A stretch of 64,000 nucleotides of DNA from Tangfeifania diversioriginum (GCF_900141875.1 NZ_FQZE01000013.1:1-64000), one strand, 5' to 3'; positions 10,459 through 20,401 are shown, counted from the stretch's first letter. The notes: generated by a model not told the origin, from the sequence alone. Program-made: numbers and translations.

Positions 10459-13014
10459 ATGGCATACGAAGAAGTAACAGTAAAAACCACGAGCGGGGAA
10501 AAAATATTTTCGCAGGAAGAAGCGGTAAAAGCATCTCAGGAGTATTTCAAAGGCGATGATTTGGCTGCAAGGGTATGGGTAAACAAATATGCCCTTAAAG
10601 ATTCTTTCGGAAATATTTTTGAACGTACACCCGACGACATGCATCATCGTCTGGCCAAAGAAATTTCCCGCATTGAAAAAAAGTACCCTAACCCGTTAAA
10701 AGAGAACGAAATTTACCAGGTACTTAAGGATTTCAGGTACATTGTACCGCAGGGTGGCCCCATGACCGGGATTGGCAACGACTACCAGGTTGCCTCACTC
10801 TCCAACTGCTTTGTTGTTGGCAACGATGGCAACTCCGATTCGTACGGCGGCATAATGAAAATTGACCAGGAGCAGGTGCAGCTCATGAAACGCCGCGGCG
10901 GAGTAGGGCACGACCTTTCGCACATTCGCCCAAAAGGCTCACCGGTAAAAAACTCGGCACTTACCTCAACTGGCATTGTTCCCTTTATGGAGCGTTACTC
11001 CAATTCCACACGCGAAGTGGCGCAGGATGGCCGTCGCGGGGCACTCATGCTTTCCGTGGCCATTAAACACCCCGATTCCGAAAGCTTTATTGATGCCAAA
11101 CTGGAACAGGGAAAAGTTACCGGGGCAAACGTATCGGTAAAAATTCAGGATGAATTTATGAAAGCTGTGGGAGAAGAGAAAAACTACGTTCAAAGCTACC
11201 CGACAAACAGCAAAAACCCCACCTACAAAAAAGAGATTGATGCCACCCGCCTTTGGAAAAAAATTGTAAAAAATGCCTGGCAATCGGCCGAACCGGGAAT
11301 TTTGTTTTGGGATACCATTACCCGCGAATCGGTTCCCGACTGCTATGCCGACCTGGGTTACCGCACCGTATCCACCAACCCGTGTGGCGAAATTCCGCTT
11401 TGCCCCTATGACAGTTGCCGGCTGCTGGCCATCAATCTGTATTCGTATGTTGAAAACCCGTTTACCAGGGAAGCCAAATTCAACTTCGGACTTTTCAAAG
11501 AACATATTCATTTTGCCCAACGCATTATGGACGACATCATCGATCTGGAACTGGAGAAAATAGATGCCATACTTGAAAAAATTATCTCGGATCCGGAAGA
11601 TGAAGAAATAAAGTTTGTTGAAAAAAGCCTGTGGAGTAAAATCAGGCATAAAGCACAGGAAGGCCGTCGCACAGGAATTGGCATCACTGCCGAAGGTGAT
11701 ATGCTTGCCGCATTGGGGCTGGAGTATGGAAGTGATATTGCTGTTGATTTTTCAGAAGAAATCCATAAAAACATAGCACTTGAATCATATCGGTCTTCTG
11801 TATTTCTCGCAAAAGAGCGTGGCCCTTTCTCTATTTACGATGCCAAACGAGAAGCCGACAACCCGTTTATTACCCGGTTAAAAGAAGCCGACGAAAAACT
11901 TTACGAAGACATGATGAAATACGGCCGGCGCAACATTGCCCTGCTTACCATTGCGCCAACCGGAACCACCAGCCTGATGACACAAACAACATCGGGAATT
12001 GAACCTGTTTTTCTGCCAGTTTACAAACGCCGCCGCAAGGTAAATCCAAACGATAAAGATGTTCGTGTTGACTTTGTTGACGAAGTGGGCGATCACTGGG
12101 AAGAATTCACCGTATTTCATCACAAATTTAAAACCTGGATGGAAATACAGGGATACGAACTTAACCGCGAATATACTCAAGAAGAGCTGGACGAAATGGT
12201 AAAAAAATCACCTTATTACAAGGCCACTTCCAACGATGTGGACTGGTTGTCGAAAGTGAGGATGCAGGGCCGTATTCAAAAATGGGTTGATCACTCCATC
12301 AGTGTAACCATTAACCTGCCATCGACAGCCACCGAAGAGCTGGTTGGAGAACTCTATTTCGAGGCCTGGAAAAGCGGATGCAAAGGTGTAACGGTTTACC
12401 GCGACGGCTCACGCTCAGGCGTGTTGCTTTCGAACAATGAAGATGACAACAAAAAAGTAGATATCTTCCCCACAGACCGGCCGGACAAACTGGAAGCCGA
12501 TGTGGTTCGTTTCCAAAACAACAAGGAAAAATGGATTGCCTTTATTGGGTTAATGGACAACAAACCCTACGAAATTTTTACCGGGTTATCGGACGATGAA
12601 GACGGGATTCTATTACCCCGCTCGATAACAAAAGGCTACATTATTAAAAGCAAGGATTCCGACGGAATTTCGCGCTACGATTTTCAGTACGTGAACAAAC
12701 GCGGCTACAAAACCACTATCGAAGGGCTTTCGTTCAAATTCAACCCGGTTTTCTGGAACTACGCCAAATTAATTTCGGGAACACTGCGGCACGGAATGCC
12801 CATTCATAAAGTAGTAGAGCTGGTAACCAGCCTGCAGCTCGACAACGAAACCATTAACTCGTGGAAAGCCGGTGTGGCAAGAGCACTGAAAAAATACATC
12901 CCGAACGGGACGCTGGCCGAAGATGCCAAGTGCGCTGAATGCGGCTCGGAAGACGTGGTTTACCAGGAAGGTTGTTTAACCTGCCTCTCGTGTGGAAACT
13001 CAAAATGCGGATAA
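10459..13014 (+). CDS. nrdJ: Adenosylcobalamin-dependent (class II) ribonucleotide reductase
   Basis: 851 aa. Converts ribonucleotides to deoxyribonucleotides using an adenosylcobalamin-derived thiyl radical, independent of oxygen. Visible family motifs are the glycine-rich RRGGVGHDLSHIRPKGSPV, the catalytic STNPCGEIPLCPYDSCR (radical Cys with its Asn and Glu partners) and IAPTGTTSLMTQTTSGIEP. A C-terminal zinc-ribbon-like tail with CAECG, CLTC and CGNSKCG (last 25 residues) supplies both a metal site and the thiols that re-reduce the active site. The ATG at 10459 gives the expected N-terminal region. It stands alone as a single-gene transcript, ending in a strong bidirectional terminator. 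No NrdAB or NrdD is seen in this window. Confidence 0.95.
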   Translation: MAYEEVTVKTTSGEKIFSQEEAVKASQEYFKGDDLAARVWVNKYALKDSFGNIFERTPDDMHHRLAKEISRIEKKYPNPLKENEIYQVLKDFRYIVPQGGPMTGIGNDYQVASLSNCFVVGNDGNSDSYGGIMKIDQEQVQLMKRRGGVGHDLSHIRPKGSPVKNSALTSTGIVPFMERYSNSTREVAQDGRRGALMLSVAIKHPDSESFIDAKLEQGKVTGANVSVKIQDEFMKAVGEEKNYVQSYPTNSKNPTYKKEIDATRLWKKIVKNAWQSAEPGILFWDTITRESVPDCYADLGYRTVSTNPCGEIPLCPYDSCRLLAINLYSYVENPFTREAKFNFGLFKEHIHFAQRIMDDIIDLELEKIDAILEKIISDPEDEEIKFVEKSLWSKIRHKAQEGRRTGIGITAEGDMLAALGLEYGSDIAVDFSEEIHKNIALESYRSSVFLAKERGPFSIYDAKREADNPFITRLKEADEKLYEDMMKYGRRNIALLTIAPTGTTSLMTQTTSGIEPVFLPVYKRRRKVNPNDKDVRVDFVDEVGDHWEEFTVFHHKFKTWMEIQGYELNREYTQEELDEMVKKSPYYKATSNDVDWLSKVRMQGRIQKWVDHSISVTINLPSTATEELVGELYFEAWKSGCKGVTVYRDGSRSGVLLSNNEDDNKKVDIFPTDRPDKLEADVVRFQNNKEKWIAFIGLMDNKPYEIFTGLSDDEDGILLPRSITKGYIIKSKDSDGISRYDFQYVNKRGYKTTIEGLSFKFNPVFWNYAKLISGTLRHGMPIHKVVELVTSLQLDNETINSWKAGVARALKKYIPNGTLAEDAKCAECGSEDVVYQEGCLTCLSCGNSKCG

Positions 13015-13035
13015 TACTGCAAAGGCTGAAACTAA

Positions 13036-13070
13036 AAAACCAGGATTATCAAATAATCCTGGTTTTTTAT
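13036..13070. terminator. Bidirectional terminator between nrdJ and gcvH
   Basis: A perfect 12-bp stem (13038-13049 AACCAGGATTAT with 13053-13064) has a 3-nt loop. T-rich tracts follow on both strands, so it can serve the convergent nrdJ and gcvH genes. Confidence 0.9.
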
Positions 13071-13113
13071 TGCCTGTCATGCAAAACAACAGGCCAAAAT
13101 ATGATAATAAAGG

Positions 13114-13494
13114 TTAGGCTTCAATCATTTTTTTGTAATCGTCGGGTGACAATAAATCATCCAGCTCCGATGAATCATTGAATTTTATTTTTACCATCCA
13201 GCCTTTTCCGTAAGGATCTTTATTCACTATTTCAGGCTCATCTTCAAGAGCTTCATTCACTTCTGTTACCTCGCCACCCACGGGCATAAACAAATCGGAA
13301 ACTGTTTTTACCGCTTCCACGGTTCCAAAGGTTTCGCCTTTATCGAGCTCTTCGCCTTCGGTTTCAATTTCAACAAAAACAACGTCTCCCAATTCACCCT
13401 GGGCAAAATCGGTTATTCCAACTGTGGCAATGTCACCATCAACTTTTACCCACTCATGGTCTTCCGTGTATTTTAAATCTGCAGGTATTTTCAT
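13114..13494 (-). CDS. gcvH: Glycine cleavage system H protein
   Basis: 126 aa, the normal length of this lipoyl carrier protein, which shuttles the aminomethyl group of glycine between the P, T and L proteins in the cytoplasm. The sequence shows the family start (LKYTEDHEWVKVDGD), the lipoylation hairpin with the modified lysine in GTVEAVKTVSD and the conserved end (NKDPYGKGWMVKIK). It is a lone gene here; the other glycine cleavage genes are outside the window. Confidence 0.97.
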   Translation of the reverse strand: MKIPADLKYTEDHEWVKVDGDIATVGITDFAQGELGDVVFVEIETEGEELDKGETFGTVEAVKTVSDLFMPVGGEVTEVNEALEDEPEIVNKDPYGKGWMVKIKFNDSSELDDLLSPDDYKKMIEA

Positions 13495-13636
13495 AATAAT
13501 TACATTTTTTTAGTTTTTTTCAAAATTAAAACATTTTCATGAAAACAAAGCCCGAATCCGAAATCGTTTTTCCTGATTTTAAACCAGACCATAAATTTAT
13601 GCTTCACTTTTCGTATTATTGCAGGGATTGAAATAA

Positions 13637-14071
13637 ATGATTTTGAATATGTATTCAGAAAAAGCAACCTCGATAAAAGCCCTTGAAAAGGCCGCCAAAA
13701 AACTCGTTGAGCAGTTTCCCGGTCAGCGGATATTCGCCTTTTACGGAAAAATGGGAGCCGGAAAAACAACATTCATCCAGGCTATTTGCAAAGTTTTAGG
13801 ATCGACTGATAATGTTATCAGCCCCACTTTTGCGCTCATCAATGAATACAAATCCGCTGAGCAGCATTCCATTTTTCATTTTGATTTTTACCGGATTGAA
13901 AGCATGGAAGAAGCATTCGACCTGGGGTATGAAGATTACTTTTTCAGCGGTGAATACTGCCTGATTGAATGGCCCGAAAAAATTGAACCCCTTCTCCCGG
14001 AAAACTATGTGGAGGTGAAAATTGAAGCACAGGAAAACGAAAACCGGATAATCACTGCACGAACAGTTTAA
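13637..14071 (+). CDS. tsaE: tRNA threonylcarbamoyladenosine biosynthesis ATPase TsaE
   Basis: 144 aa. TsaE is the small P-loop ATPase that works with TsaB, TsaD and TsaC to make t6A37 on ANN-reading tRNAs. The Walker A motif is FYGKMGAGKTTF, followed by the family's switch SPTFALINEY and the Walker B-like FHFDFYRI, and by LIEWPEKIEPLLP near the end. The start may be the ATG at 13637 or the one at 13649 (MYSEKAT); the latter gives a more typical N-terminus. Divergent from gcvH and about 90 nt in front of the alanine dehydrogenase gene, with which it may be co-transcribed. Confidence 0.95.
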   Translation: MILNMYSEKATSIKALEKAAKKLVEQFPGQRIFAFYGKMGAGKTTFIQAICKVLGSTDNVISPTFALINEYKSAEQHSIFHFDFYRIESMEEAFDLGYEDYFFSGEYCLIEWPEKIEPLLPENYVEVKIEAQENENRIITARTV

Positions 14072-14161
14072 CCGAACCTGCAAATTCAGCAATTCCCTAT
14101 TTTGAAAATTGCACATTTGAATGTAACTTGTTACGCCAATTACAGCAAATAATTAGTACTT

Positions 14162-15382
14162 ATGACAACCGGTAAAGAATCATCAGAAAGGGCTTCGGTT
14201 TCAAAAACCATGTTAATGCCTCAGGAAGAGACACTCGAAATACAAAGCAGAGGAAAAAAAATGAAAATCGGCATCCCTTCAGACTATTCAAAAGTTGAAT
14301 ACCGGGTTCCATTAACGCCGCAAGCTGTTGACCTTTTAACTTCGTACGGGCACGAAATTTACATTGAAACCAAAGCCGGGCTGCATGCCAGCTACACGGA
14401 CGATGACTACCGCAAAGCCGGTGCTGTAATTGTTGAAGATAAAGAGGAAGTTTTTCAGTGCGAAATAATATTAAGAGTAGCGCCTTTCAGCACCGACGAA
14501 ATTGAACTCCTCCGCGGCAATCAAACAGTAATTTCAAATATGCAGATTCAGGCGCACTGCAGCGAATCGATTCAAAAACTGATGCAAAAAAAGGTAACAA
14601 CTATTGCCTTCGAAAGCATTGAAAACGAAGATGGGTTCATGCCTGTGGTGCATCAGATGAGCCAGATTGCCGGTGCCACTTCCATTACCATTGCCAGTGA
14701 ATACCTGAGCAACGCCCACAAAGGGAAAGGTGTGCTTTTTGGCGAAGTTACCGGTATAACACCTGCCGAACTGGTGATTATTGGAACCAGCACAGTAGCC
14801 GAGTACGCTGCCCGCGCAGCCCTGTCGCTTGGTATTCTTGTAAAAGTTTTCGACACTTCGGTTTACGATTTAAGCAAACTGGAAGAAAAACTCGGTCAGA
14901 GAATTTTTACTTCGGTATTTTACCCCAAGGTTCTGCGCAAGGCGCTTGTTTCTGCCGATGCGGTAATTGGAGCCATGTCGTTTAACACTACTCCGAAGTT
15001 TAAAGTCTCCGAAGATCTTGTAAAACAAATGAAAGAAGGCTCGGTAATTATCGACCTGAACGCCAGCCAGGGAGGATGTTTTGAAACGTCAACATGTACC
15101 AATCTGAATAATCCGACCTACGTTAAACATGGAGTGGTGCACTACTGTGTGCCCAATACGCCGTCAATTGTTTCGCGCACGGCTTCCATTTCGCTCAGCA
15201 ATATTCTTATTCCCATTTTACTGGCTATTGGCGACAGCGGCGGTGTTGACAATTACATCAAAACGTCGAAAGGATTCCGCAAAGGAGTTTACATTTACCA
15301 TGGAATTTTAACCAACCGCGAAGTGGGCAACCTTTTTAATCTTCCATCGAACGATATTAACTTGTTGCTGGCGGTATTCTGA
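14162..15382 (+). CDS. ald: Alanine dehydrogenase
   Basis: 406 aa. NAD-linked enzyme of the alanine dehydrogenase / transhydrogenase family, which interconverts L-alanine and pyruvate plus ammonia. The N-terminal domain carries GIPSDYSKVEYRVPLTPQAV and the substrate-side MSQIAGATS; the Rossmann domain carries VIIGTSTVAEYAARAALSLG. There is an N-terminal extension of about 35 residues (MLMPQEETLEIQSRGK) before the usual start MKIGIP. A similar LxPQEExLE extension is a feature I associate with Bacteroidota members of the family, so the ATG at 14162 is preferred over the one at 14261. Confidence 0.88.
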   Translation: MTTGKESSERASVSKTMLMPQEETLEIQSRGKKMKIGIPSDYSKVEYRVPLTPQAVDLLTSYGHEIYIETKAGLHASYTDDDYRKAGAVIVEDKEEVFQCEIILRVAPFSTDEIELLRGNQTVISNMQIQAHCSESIQKLMQKKVTTIAFESIENEDGFMPVVHQMSQIAGATSITIASEYLSNAHKGKGVLFGEVTGITPAELVIIGTSTVAEYAARAALSLGILVKVFDTSVYDLSKLEEKLGQRIFTSVFYPKVLRKALVSADAVIGAMSFNTTPKFKVSEDLVKQMKEGSVIIDLNASQGGCFETSTCTNLNNPTYVKHGVVHYCVPNTPSIVSRTASISLSNILIPILLAIGDSGGVDNYIKTSKGFRKGVYIYHGILTNREVGNLFNLPSNDINLLLAVF

Positions 15383-15411
15383 AATTTCTTCAACCGATTG
15401 AAACAGATAAA

Positions 15412-16266
15412 ATGTTTAATTCATTAAATAAATTCTACCCTTTTAATGACGATCTGAAGCTAAATTTACAGTCCATTTCCGGTGTCAGTCTCGGGCTTTT
15501 CCTGTTTTTGCTGTTTTTGCAGCCACTCGATCCTCCTGTTACTGATTTCAACAAAAAATTGCTGATAATTACCGGATATGGAGTTATTACACTGATTTTG
15601 CTTTCGCTGCTTCGTATATTTGCCCCCTCGCTTTTCCCTAAATTATTTTTACCGGAAAAATGGACCCAGAAAAATGAAATCGTGCTGCACATCATTTTTG
15701 TCATTTTAAACAGTGTTGCCTTTGCCTTTTACACTACCTATGTCGCCAACATTGAAATTACTTTTTCGCTTACGGTAAAAATCGTTTTGATTTCGCTTTT
15801 CCCCACGCTGTTTTTAGTCATTATTTATGAATACCACACGCTGAGATTGCGGTTACAACATCTGTTAAATCAAGACAACGATTTCAGTCAACCGAAAGCA
15901 GAAAAAGGAAGCGACGACCTCATCGAATTTGAATCGGAAAACCAAGGTGAATATTTTACACTTTTCCCTGAGCAAATAATAGTGATCAGGGCGGCCTCAA
16001 ATTATGTGGAAATTATTTACAAAGACAAAAACAAGGTTGCCCGGCGATTAATCAGAAGCACGATGAAAAAAACTGAAAAGGAACTTTCGAATGTTCCTTT
16101 TTTGCTGCGGTGCCACCGTTCCTGCATTGTAAATTCAAATTATATTCAGCAAGTGCTGAAAACCCCGGAAGGACTCAAATTAAAACTCTACGATTATCCG
16201 CGCGAGATAAAAGTGTCGCGGCAGTATGTGCTCTCGGTAAAAAATGCCATGGAGAATCCGGTCTGA
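15412..16266 (+). CDS. Membrane-anchored LytTR DNA-binding regulator
   Basis: 284 aa. Four hydrophobic segments in residues about 20-140 are followed by a short linker and a C-terminal LytTR DNA-binding domain (about 180-280) with LLRCHRSCIVNSNYI, the conserved beta-strand motif of that fold. There is no receiver domain. Such proteins bind direct-repeat DNA sites and may sense a membrane signal. The gene starts 30 nt after ald. It is a different protein from the LytTR response regulator at 23787-24530. Confidence 0.85.
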   Translation: MFNSLNKFYPFNDDLKLNLQSISGVSLGLFLFLLFLQPLDPPVTDFNKKLLIITGYGVITLILLSLLRIFAPSLFPKLFLPEKWTQKNEIVLHIIFVILNSVAFAFYTTYVANIEITFSLTVKIVLISLFPTLFLVIIYEYHTLRLRLQHLLNQDNDFSQPKAEKGSDDLIEFESENQGEYFTLFPEQIIVIRAASNYVEIIYKDKNKVARRLIRSTMKKTEKELSNVPFLLRCHRSCIVNSNYIQQVLKTPEGLKLKLYDYPREIKVSRQYVLSVKNAMENPV

Positions 16267-16372
16267 CCATTTCCGGCTGTCCCGCGCCAGTGGCTTTCGT
16301 CCCAAAAGTACCTGAATAGCAACATTCTCCTGCCACAAATCCCTAAAATTTCCTCATGAATAGAACCATTGG

Positions 16373-16380
16373 TAACTTTG
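16373..16380 (+). promoter_or_regulatory. Bacteroidota -7 promoter element (TAACTTTG)
   Basis: TAACTTTG matches TAnnTTTG and lies 19 nt before the ATG at 16400. No good TTTG box at -33 spacing. Confidence 0.5.
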
Positions 16381-16399
16381 ATTTAAAAATCAGATTACC

Positions 16400-17887
16400 A
16401 TGAAAATTTTAATGATTTACCCGGAATACCCCGATACGTTTTGGAGTTTTAAACATGCACTCAAGTTTGTATCGAAAAAAGCGGCACATCCGCCGCTCGG
16501 GTTACTGACCATTGCACCGATGCTTCCGGAAAGCTGGCCAAAAAAACTTATCGACCTCAATGTTGAAAAACTCAGAGAAAAAGACATTTTGTGGGCCGAT
16601 GCTATTTATATAGGTGCCATGTCAGCACAATACAAATCAACAGTTGAAGTCATTCAGCTTTGCAAATCATTCAACAAAACTATTGTGGCTGGTGGCCCTT
16701 TGTTTACAGAAGATTTTGAAAAGTTTGCTGAAGTGGATCACCTGGTGCTCAACGAGGCGGAAATTACACTTCCCCGGCTTCTCAGGGACCTGGAAAACGG
16801 ACACCCTAAAAAAATTTACCAAACCGATGAATTTGCCGATATCCGGCAATCACCGGCACCCGATTATTCACTCATAAACCTGAAACAATATTCATCGAAA
16901 AGTATTCAGTTTACGCGCGGTTGCCCGTTCAATTGCGAATTTTGCGATATTACGGCACTGCTTGGCCATAAATTGCGAATGAAAACCACGCAGCAAATTT
17001 TAACCGAGCTCCAGTCTTTATACGATTTAGGAGCCCGTGATGCTATCTTTTTTGTGGATGATAATTTTATCGGAAATAAAAATGTACTTAAAAAGAAACT
17101 GCTTCCGCCGCTCATTGAATGGATGGAAGCACACGGAAATCCTTTCTCATTTTCTACTGAAGCATCAATAAACCTGGCAGATGACCCGGAATTGATGAAA
17201 TTGATGACACGCGCCGGATTTTCCTCGGTGTTTGTGGGAATTGAAACGCCGCAGGATTCAAGTTTAATGGAGTGCCAAAAAGCACAAAACCGAAACCGTA
17301 ACCTGATAGACAGTGTAAAATCCATTCAGAATAACGGAATGGAAGTACAGGGAGGATTTATTGTTGGGTTCGATAGCGACACACCAAATATTTTCAAACA
17401 GCAAATCGAATTTATACAGCAAAGCGGAATTATATCAGCTATGGTTGGGTTGCTGAATGCTCCTACAAAATCGAGATTGTACCAGCGTTTATACAAAGAG
17501 GGCCGCATCCTGAACAAAATGTCAGGCGACAACACCGATGCCACAATGAATTTTATACCGAAAATGAATAAAGAGGTTTTGGCAAATGGTTACCGCGATG
17601 TGATCCGTGGAATTTACGCCGGAAAACCTTTCTATCAGCGCATTCGCACGTTCTTAAACGATTTCAACCCACAGGTAAAAGTCCGCACAAAACTCACCTC
17701 CAATAAAATTCTGGCAATGGTAAAATCTGTATTCATTATCGGTATTTTCGACACTGACCGGAAATATTACTGGCAGCTGTTTTTCTGGAGTTTGTTCAAC
17801 CGCCCGAAAGTTTTTCCACTGGCTATTACTTACTCCATTTACGGCTACCATTACCGCCGTGTGTTCAAAAAAATGAATTTCTTTTAA
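16400..17887 (+). CDS. B12-binding radical SAM protein (DUF4070 type)
   Basis: 495 aa. The N-terminal part (1-140) is a cobalamin-binding Rossmann-like domain lacking an obvious DxHxxG. The radical SAM core follows, with the [4Fe-4S] cysteines Cys175, Cys179 and Cys182 in TRGCPFNCEFCD, and then VDDNFIGNK, a motif typical of the hopanoid-methylase/DUF4070 group. The C-terminal 100 residues form the DUF4070-like region, ending in a basic hydrophobic segment. Members methylate unactivated carbons or carry out other radical reactions; the substrate here cannot be told from sequence. It has its own promoter element and ends 13 nt from the convergent pullulanase gene. Confidence 0.85.
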   Translation: MKILMIYPEYPDTFWSFKHALKFVSKKAAHPPLGLLTIAPMLPESWPKKLIDLNVEKLREKDILWADAIYIGAMSAQYKSTVEVIQLCKSFNKTIVAGGPLFTEDFEKFAEVDHLVLNEAEITLPRLLRDLENGHPKKIYQTDEFADIRQSPAPDYSLINLKQYSSKSIQFTRGCPFNCEFCDITALLGHKLRMKTTQQILTELQSLYDLGARDAIFFVDDNFIGNKNVLKKKLLPPLIEWMEAHGNPFSFSTEASINLADDPELMKLMTRAGFSSVFVGIETPQDSSLMECQKAQNRNRNLIDSVKSIQNNGMEVQGGFIVGFDSDTPNIFKQQIEFIQQSGIISAMVGLLNAPTKSRLYQRLYKEGRILNKMSGDNTDATMNFIPKMNKEVLANGYRDVIRGIYAGKPFYQRIRTFLNDFNPQVKVRTKLTSNKILAMVKSVFIIGIFDTDRKYYWQLFFWSLFNRPKVFPLAITYSIYGYHYRRVFKKMNFF

Positions 17888-17900
17888 AAGTTTTAGGATT

Positions 17901-19847
17901 TCAATTTTCTGTTTTAACAAGTATCGTCATTGAAATTGGTTCGGCTTTCAGCTCTCCCGAAACCGTATCGCCATGCCCGTCTGCATTAAACTCATCTCCT
18001 TTAACGGCAATCCGGTAATTTCCTGCAGGAAGTTCAATCAACGTCTCCTTGCGGTTGGCGTTAAAAATCAGGAGAATTTCTTCCCACGAATCACCCACTT
18101 CGCGGCCGTAAATGCAATAAGAAACAACGCCAATTTTATATTCGGTACAGAATTTAATATGGTTTTGAATCTGGCTGGTCAATGGCATCCTGAACGCCGG
18201 ATGGTTTTTCCGCAGATGAATCAGGTTCCTGTAATAGGTAAAAACGTCGTGATATTCTTCTTTCCGGGCCCAGTCGATTTGGTTCACCGTATCAGGCGAT
18301 TTGTAGGAATTCGGATTTCCACCCTTGGTGCGGCAAAACTCAACACCCGCATGTAAAAACGGAATTCCCTGCGAAGTGAGTACAATGGCACCCGCCAGTT
18401 TCACCATTTTGCGCATTTCATCGTCGCCGGCTTTTGGGCAGCTTGCCTTTAGCTTGTCCCACAGCGTATAATTATCGTGGCACGATGCGTAGTTGATACA
18501 TTGGGTAGGTTCGCTGGCCCAGGGTTGTTTGGCCGATTCAACATAGTCGTACACAATTTGCGGATGATGCACCGCACCTACTATGCCAAACTTCACTGAC
18601 TCCTCACGCAATTCGAGGCCATTTACAAACCCTTTGGTTTTTTTGCTGCTGTGGTTGCCTTTCAGGGCATCCCTGAGGTCGTCGTTAAAACAGGCCACAC
18701 CGGGTAATTTCGGGCTATTGCGTTTCACGGCGCGTTTCTCTTCCGGCATCGGGCTTTCGCCGCCTGTCCAGCCTTCGCCGTAGAGCAACATTCCGGGCCT
18801 GATTTTATCCAGCTCATCGCGGATAATTTTCATGGTTTCCAGGTCATAAATCCCCATCAGGTCGAACCGGAACCCATCCACATGAAACTCTTTTGCCCAG
18901 TATTTCAGCGAATCCACAATAAATTTCCGCACCATTGCCCGCTCGGTGGCTACTTCGTTGCCACACCCCGATGCATTGGCAAAACTGCCATCTTTTTTCT
19001 GCCGGTAAAAATAGCCCGGCACGGTTTGGTTAAAAACCGATTCTTTGGTAAAAAAAGTATGATTATAAACCACATCGAGAACAACTCCAATTCCGTTGGC
19101 ATGAAGCGATTGAACCAGTTTTTTCAACTCTTTAATCCGCACTGTTCCATCATACGGATTGGTAGCGTAGGAACCTTCCGGCGCATTGTAATGCAACGGA
19201 TCGTATCCCCAGTTGTATTTTTCGAGTGGCTTTTCTTCATCAACAGTATAAAAATCGTACACCGGCAGCAGGTGAACATGGGTTATTCCCAGTTCTTTCA
19301 GGTGCGATAAACCAGTAGCTGCACCACTTGCGGTTTTGGTTTCTTCTTCAGTAAAACCCAAATATTTTCCTTTATGCTGAATGCCGGATGATTCGGAGAT
19401 GGAAAAATCGCGCACGTGTGTTTCATAAATTACGGCATCGGTAAATTTTTTCAACTCCGGCCCCTGGTCATTTTGCCAGTTTTCAGGATTTGTTTTCTGC
19501 GGATTGAAAATTATTCCCCGCTTGCCGTTCACACCAACACAACGGGCGTACATATCCGGCATTTCAGCCAGCCACTCGCCATCGTTAATCCGAAAGGTGT
19601 AAAACCGACCCTCGTAATCGCCCATCAAAACAGTTGACCAAGTCCCGTCGCCCACGGCCTGCAGCTGGGTTTTGTGAAAAGCTTCGCCGGTCGATCCGTC
19701 CTTATAAAGCCTGAATTCAATCATTTTTGCTGTTGGGGCCCAAATTTTTATCGTTGTCTTTTCAGGTGTCCAGAATACCCCCAGGTCATCTCCTTTGTAC
19801 GAGGGATAAATTGAAAAATCGATATGGTTAAATTTCCAGTCTCTCAT
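17901..19847 (-). CDS. pulA: Type I pullulanase (GH13)
   Basis: 648 aa. Cleaves alpha-1,6 branches of pullulan, amylopectin or glycogen. An N-terminal CBM48-like domain (about 20-110, GVFWTPEKTTIKIWAPTAK) precedes the GH13 barrel with YNWGYDP, VVLDVVYNHT, DGFRFDLMGIYD (nucleophile Asp) and LYGEGWTGG (acid/base Glu), plus NYASCHDN near the seventh strand. These are the standard type I pullulanase motifs. There is no signal peptide, so a cytoplasmic role in glycogen debranching is likely. Its start codon overlaps the stop of the gene upstream by one base (TAATG), so the two are translationally coupled. Confidence 0.95.
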   Translation of the reverse strand: MRDWKFNHIDFSIYPSYKGDDLGVFWTPEKTTIKIWAPTAKMIEFRLYKDGSTGEAFHKTQLQAVGDGTWSTVLMGDYEGRFYTFRINDGEWLAEMPDMYARCVGVNGKRGIIFNPQKTNPENWQNDQGPELKKFTDAVIYETHVRDFSISESSGIQHKGKYLGFTEEETKTASGAATGLSHLKELGITHVHLLPVYDFYTVDEEKPLEKYNWGYDPLHYNAPEGSYATNPYDGTVRIKELKKLVQSLHANGIGVVLDVVYNHTFFTKESVFNQTVPGYFYRQKKDGSFANASGCGNEVATERAMVRKFIVDSLKYWAKEFHVDGFRFDLMGIYDLETMKIIRDELDKIRPGMLLYGEGWTGGESPMPEEKRAVKRNSPKLPGVACFNDDLRDALKGNHSSKKTKGFVNGLELREESVKFGIVGAVHHPQIVYDYVESAKQPWASEPTQCINYASCHDNYTLWDKLKASCPKAGDDEMRKMVKLAGAIVLTSQGIPFLHAGVEFCRTKGGNPNSYKSPDTVNQIDWARKEEYHDVFTYYRNLIHLRKNHPAFRMPLTSQIQNHIKFCTEYKIGVVSYCIYGREVGDSWEEILLIFNANRKETLIELPAGNYRIAVKGDEFNADGHGDTVSGELKAEPISMTILVKTEN

Positions 19848-20401
19848 TAAAACTTAAATAATGTTTTTCGTAAAAACACACTTTTTGTGCCCAGTCGTTT
19901 CCCTTCCACTTCTTTAACCAACACGCTCGCTTTGGGTAGTTTTTTAAGGGTTTTATCGTGTGAATAAAAACGGTTTAAATCAATTTTTAAAGAATGGCTT
20001 TGCCCTTTGTCCAAATACAACGGATAAAATGAAGCATTATTGGTTCCCTTAAGCTTGAATTTTCGTTTATACCAAATACTGCTGAGAACCAGCAATGGGC
20101 GATCGATATCAACCGCAGAATTGCCTTCGTTTGTAACAGTCAGCATAAGTTCATCGGGATAATACAAGCGATCTTTTACCAGGGCAATACTCACCTTTTT
20201 CCTTTTGATGAACGGCCCTCCTTTTATTTGCGAAAAAGCGGGCAACTTCACAAAATAGAACAACGCCCCAATTGCGGCTACAAGTACCAGGAAAAGCCAC
20301 AGAAGCTTGTGGCCTTCGGGGCCGATTTCGTTTTGAGCCCAAAGTGGTTGCGTTAATATTGTCAGAAAAAATAGTATTAAAAGGCGTTTCATCCGCTTCA
20401 T
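19847..20401 (-). CDS. Exported or anchored protein coupled to pullulanase, unknown function
   Basis: 184 aa when started at the ATG at 20401 (MKRMKRLLILFFLTILT), which gives a good signal peptide ending QPLWAQ; the longer frame starts upstream without support. A second hydrophobic segment (about 31-52, LLWLFLVLVAAIGALFYFV) makes it a likely inner-membrane protein with the remaining 130 residues forming a beta-rich domain (LYYPDELMLTVTNEGNSAVDI), reminiscent of an Ig-like fold. I do not recognise the family. The one-base overlap with pulA suggests joint production. Confidence 0.7.
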   Translation of the reverse strand: MKRMKRLLILFFLTILTQPLWAQNEIGPEGHKLLWLFLVLVAAIGALFYFVKLPAFSQIKGGPFIKRKKVSIALVKDRLYYPDELMLTVTNEGNSAVDIDRPLLVLSSIWYKRKFKLKGTNNASFYPLYLDKGQSHSLKIDLNRFYSHDKTLKKLPKASVLVKEVEGKRLGTKSVFLRKTLFKF

